Assembly: GCF_963924675.1 (NCBI RefSeq)
Contig: NW_027077452.1
Location: forward strand, 992,001-1,056,000
DNA length: 64,000 bases
Source of the DNA: Phocoena phocoena
Taxonomy: Eukaryota; Chordata; Mammalia; Artiodactyla; Phocoenidae
Direction of reading: 5' to 3'
Shown here in pieces: positions 62,048-64,000 of the stretch. The notes beneath the pieces were generated by a model. It did no database searches. It saw nothing but the letters and a program-made list of their open reading frames with translations, and was not told where the DNA came from. Position 1 is the stretch's first letter; each line of letters opens with the position of its first letter. The position numbers were made by a program, and so were the translations under genes.

Positions 62048-63794
62048 TTGGCCAAAAAGGGCGTATGCGTTTTTTCCTGAATATATTCAGGAAAAAACGC
62101 ATACGCCCTTTTTGGCCAAGTGCATCATTGTCGACGTTCTGCCTCTTTTCCTATGCTTTCAGGGCAATTCCAGTCTACCCCCTGCAATCGTTTTCCTGAA
62201 ATTCTGCCCCGCTTTCAAGTCCCCTTCGCAGGTTTACTTCAATATATTTTTGGAGGATAGCTGTCATTTATAACTCTGCAGGTTTGTGAATTACATTGCC
62301 CCTGAGCTCCTTTCTTCAACTCGCTTTCTTGTGAGCTGGGCACAAAACCGCAGGATTGCTTCAGGCACTAATCTGTTTCCGGCAGGGCACGCTGAGCCTT
62401 TGGTTAATTCCTCTTCCTGGTGGGAAATGAGCATTACATTTGCCCCTGCAGACACCTACAGCTAGTCTCTCATTGGTTCTCCCTATTCCTGTTCATCTGG
62501 CACAGAAATTGCAAGCTGTGCCAAAGAGGAGGTTAAAGGCACTGACTCTCCAAGCGGGGAGAGTGTTAGTAAAGCATCTGGAATGGTGAACCCGAGGAAC
62601 AGGATACGAAAACTGAGATGCATTTTAAATCGTTTCCCAATCACACGGTGGACGATACTCTGGGTTTCCCATGCATGTTTTAGCTGGAGGAAGAATCCCT
62701 TGAACCTGGAGAATTGGGACCCATGGAATGGGTACCATGCAGTATGACTTCAAAGGGTCTGCATTTGCTCACCGAAACCCACCAATGCTATCAGCCTGAA
62801 GTGTCCAGCCTTATGTCTCAACCAGCTCTGGGTGTAGATGTGGTCATTCCCGGTTGCATCACATGCCCTGAGTGAATTATTTAAGAATTGCTCTCTATTT
62901 CACTGTCTTTGTGTTTTGTTTTCTAAATTTATTTGGATAATGGGATTTATCGGATTTTCACTGCTGCGTTTCGGCCGCTGTACACACGCTTGATTCTCTT
63001 ACGGAGACATATAAATCCATGGGTTTTAAGATTCTTCCTAGTCAGGTATATTCCTAGGCGTTGAATATGTGGTGTTGAGTCCATTTCGTTGAGCAAGGAG
63101 TAGGTCTTGTCTATTACATATTTGGCTCATGGAATGTTATCTGTGCTAATTTCAGTCTCTGGTTTTATGCAGCACCCCAAGGCACCTTTCCCCATAAGCA
63201 AACACTAGTTGGTTTTCTAAATTTGCAACCCTGTTCTGTTTTGTAATTCAGTTCATGTGTAGTCAAGTTTACATTTCGTGTATTAGTGATATCTTATGAT
63301 GTTTCTTTTCCTGTGTGACGTAGTTCACGTAGAATCACCGTACCTGCATCCACTCATTATGCCGCTATGGGCCTGATGACACAGATTTCATTGCTGAGTG
63401 ATATTGCATTGTACGTACGTGCCACAACTTCTTTATCCATTTTTTGCTTTCTGGGATACTTACCTGGTACTGTAGACGAGCTTCTTGGGAACACAGCCGT
63501 CCCAAACATTGGGGTGGCTCTCTGTTTTTGATTTTAATTTCCCTAAGCAATAGGACCATAAGTGCAATTGCCATAGGCTGTGTTGCTTTATTTCTTACGT
63601 GTTTCAGGAAACACCATACACTTCTCCAGGGTGGCTGCTGGCAATTTACATCCTGCCAATCAGCATAACAAGGCTCCCTGTTCTCCATATCCTGTCCTAC
63701 GTTTCTGGATTTTACACTTTTTTCAGATGGCGCTTTTGCCTGGCCGGCAGTGAGATTTCATTGTAGTGCAGATTTCCTTTACAGGCTTGCTTGG
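62048..63794 (+). repeat. Satellite unit U28 (type B')
   Basis: It resembles U18 at a distance of 17,467 bases, including 'acatttcgtg' and 'ccctaagcaatagg'. Private: 'actcattatgcc', 'ccaaacattgggg', 'tggcgcttttgcctgg'. Confidence 0.95.
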
Positions 63795-64000
63795 TTGGCC
63801 AAAAAGGGCGTATGGGTTTTTTCCTGAATATATTCAGGAAAAAACGCATACGCCCTTTTTGGCCAAGTGCATCATTGTCGACGTTGTGCCTCTTTTCCTA
63901 TGCTTTCAGGGCAATTCCAGTCCACCCCCTGCAATCGTTTTCCTGAAATTCTGCCCCTCTTTCAAGTCCCCTTCGCAGGCTTACTTCAATATACTTTTGG
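63795..64000 (+). repeat. Satellite unit U29 (type E, cut by window end)
   Basis: The palindrome has one changed base (gtatgggtttt). The marker 'cccctctttc' identifies type E; private 'cagtccaccccc'. The array continues beyond the window. Confidence 0.95.

Larger units (their letters stand above)
16630..63866. mobile_element. Palindromic element family in the core array (72 bp, 28 copies)
   Basis: Copies begin at the first base of units U2-U29. Each arm is 36 bases, from ttggccaaaaagggcg to the central gaatatattc, with no loop; the flanks do not pair. Perfect in most copies. Imperfect ones are 16,630 (extra C, gggtgtatg), 18,377 (one base, atgcatacg), 20,123 (cctaaatttattcagg), 34,099 and 42,834 (gtatgtgtcttttcc), 46,328 (ggaataaacgc) and 63,795 (gtatgggtttt). 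The TTGGCCAAAAAG terminus resembles palindromic mariner-derived elements of ruminants as I recall them. Confidence 0.85.
14884..64000 (+). repeat. Core satellite array, 1,747-bp unit, 28 complete units plus one partial
   Basis: The palindrome recurs every 1,745-1,747 bp from 16,630 to 63,795; the interval from U1 to U2 is 1,746. Each unit contains, in order: the 72-bp palindrome, a non-L1 block ('cagtgcccctgagctcc', 'tttggttaattcctc', 'actgactctccaagcgggga', 'gaatgggtaccatgcagtat'), a short segment reminiscent of another L1 part ('caggtatattcctagg'), then an antisense L1 3' end up to the next palindrome. Length and architecture fit the common cetacean satellite as I recall it. Marker bases define types: B (ttctgcctc, ggagccttgg, gtagagcaaagag), A (ttgtgcctc, caaacaggagg, cacgttggacc), C (ggaagatagctg, aaattagcg), B' (aaacccacc, tttcggccgc), D (gtatgtgtcttttcc, gggttataag), E (cccctctttc, gcaccaatctg). 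No gene is called. Confidence 0.97.

Noticed and set aside
16630..63866. Array considered as a CRISPR or bacterial repeat
   Set aside because: The repeat period is 1.7 kb without spacers, and the flanks contain L1 and ERV sequence, so the DNA is mammalian.

Overview
The window looks like a mammalian, probably cetacean, satellite-DNA region with no intact protein-coding gene. The two L1 tails (about 5,285-6,014 on the minus strand and 12,859-13,530 on the plus strand) look like cetartiodactyl L1. The dominant structure is a tandem repeat of 1,747 bp, close to the roughly 1.75 kb reported, as I recall, for the 'common cetacean' satellite of non-delphinid whales. The species call is inference; the repeat structure is read directly from the sequence.

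Left flank (1-12,499): three old, diverged pieces of the satellite unit (1-800, 6,015-7,138 and the one starting at 12,500) lie among other repeats. These are a short antisense L1 fragment (1,008-1,165), an antisense endogenous-retrovirus pol remnant with reverse-transcriptase motifs (about 2,741-3,776), a small GC-rich repeat (3,782-3,990), a promoter/first-exon-like segment (4,377-4,731, weak) and an antisense L1 3' end (5,285-6,014). From 7,136 to 12,499 there is a separate array: a monomer of about 54 bp organised in an 11-mer higher-order repeat of about 592 bp.

Transition (12,500-16,629): one satellite unit is cut at its palindrome and interrupted by an L1 insertion with 11-bp target-site duplications. 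One further diverged unit follows.

Core array (14,884-64,000, running off the window): 28 complete units and the start of a 29th, numbered U1-U29 from palindrome to palindrome. Single-base markers sort most of them into types B, A, C, B', D and E. From U5 they read B A C | B A C B' D | B A C B' D | B' E | B A | B A | B A | C/B' E | B' E. The two B A C B' D blocks are a direct duplication of 8,735 bp with only two base differences noticed by eye.

Origin of the unit: at least 700 bp of each unit is an ancient L1 3' end (3' UTR plus the ORF2 tail) in antisense. It is interrupted by a 72-bp, loop-free palindrome that resembles mariner-derived miniature elements. The palindrome is imperfect in the old copies and perfect in most core units, and several type changes fall at or beside it. 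The recurrent short open frames are by-products of this repeat.
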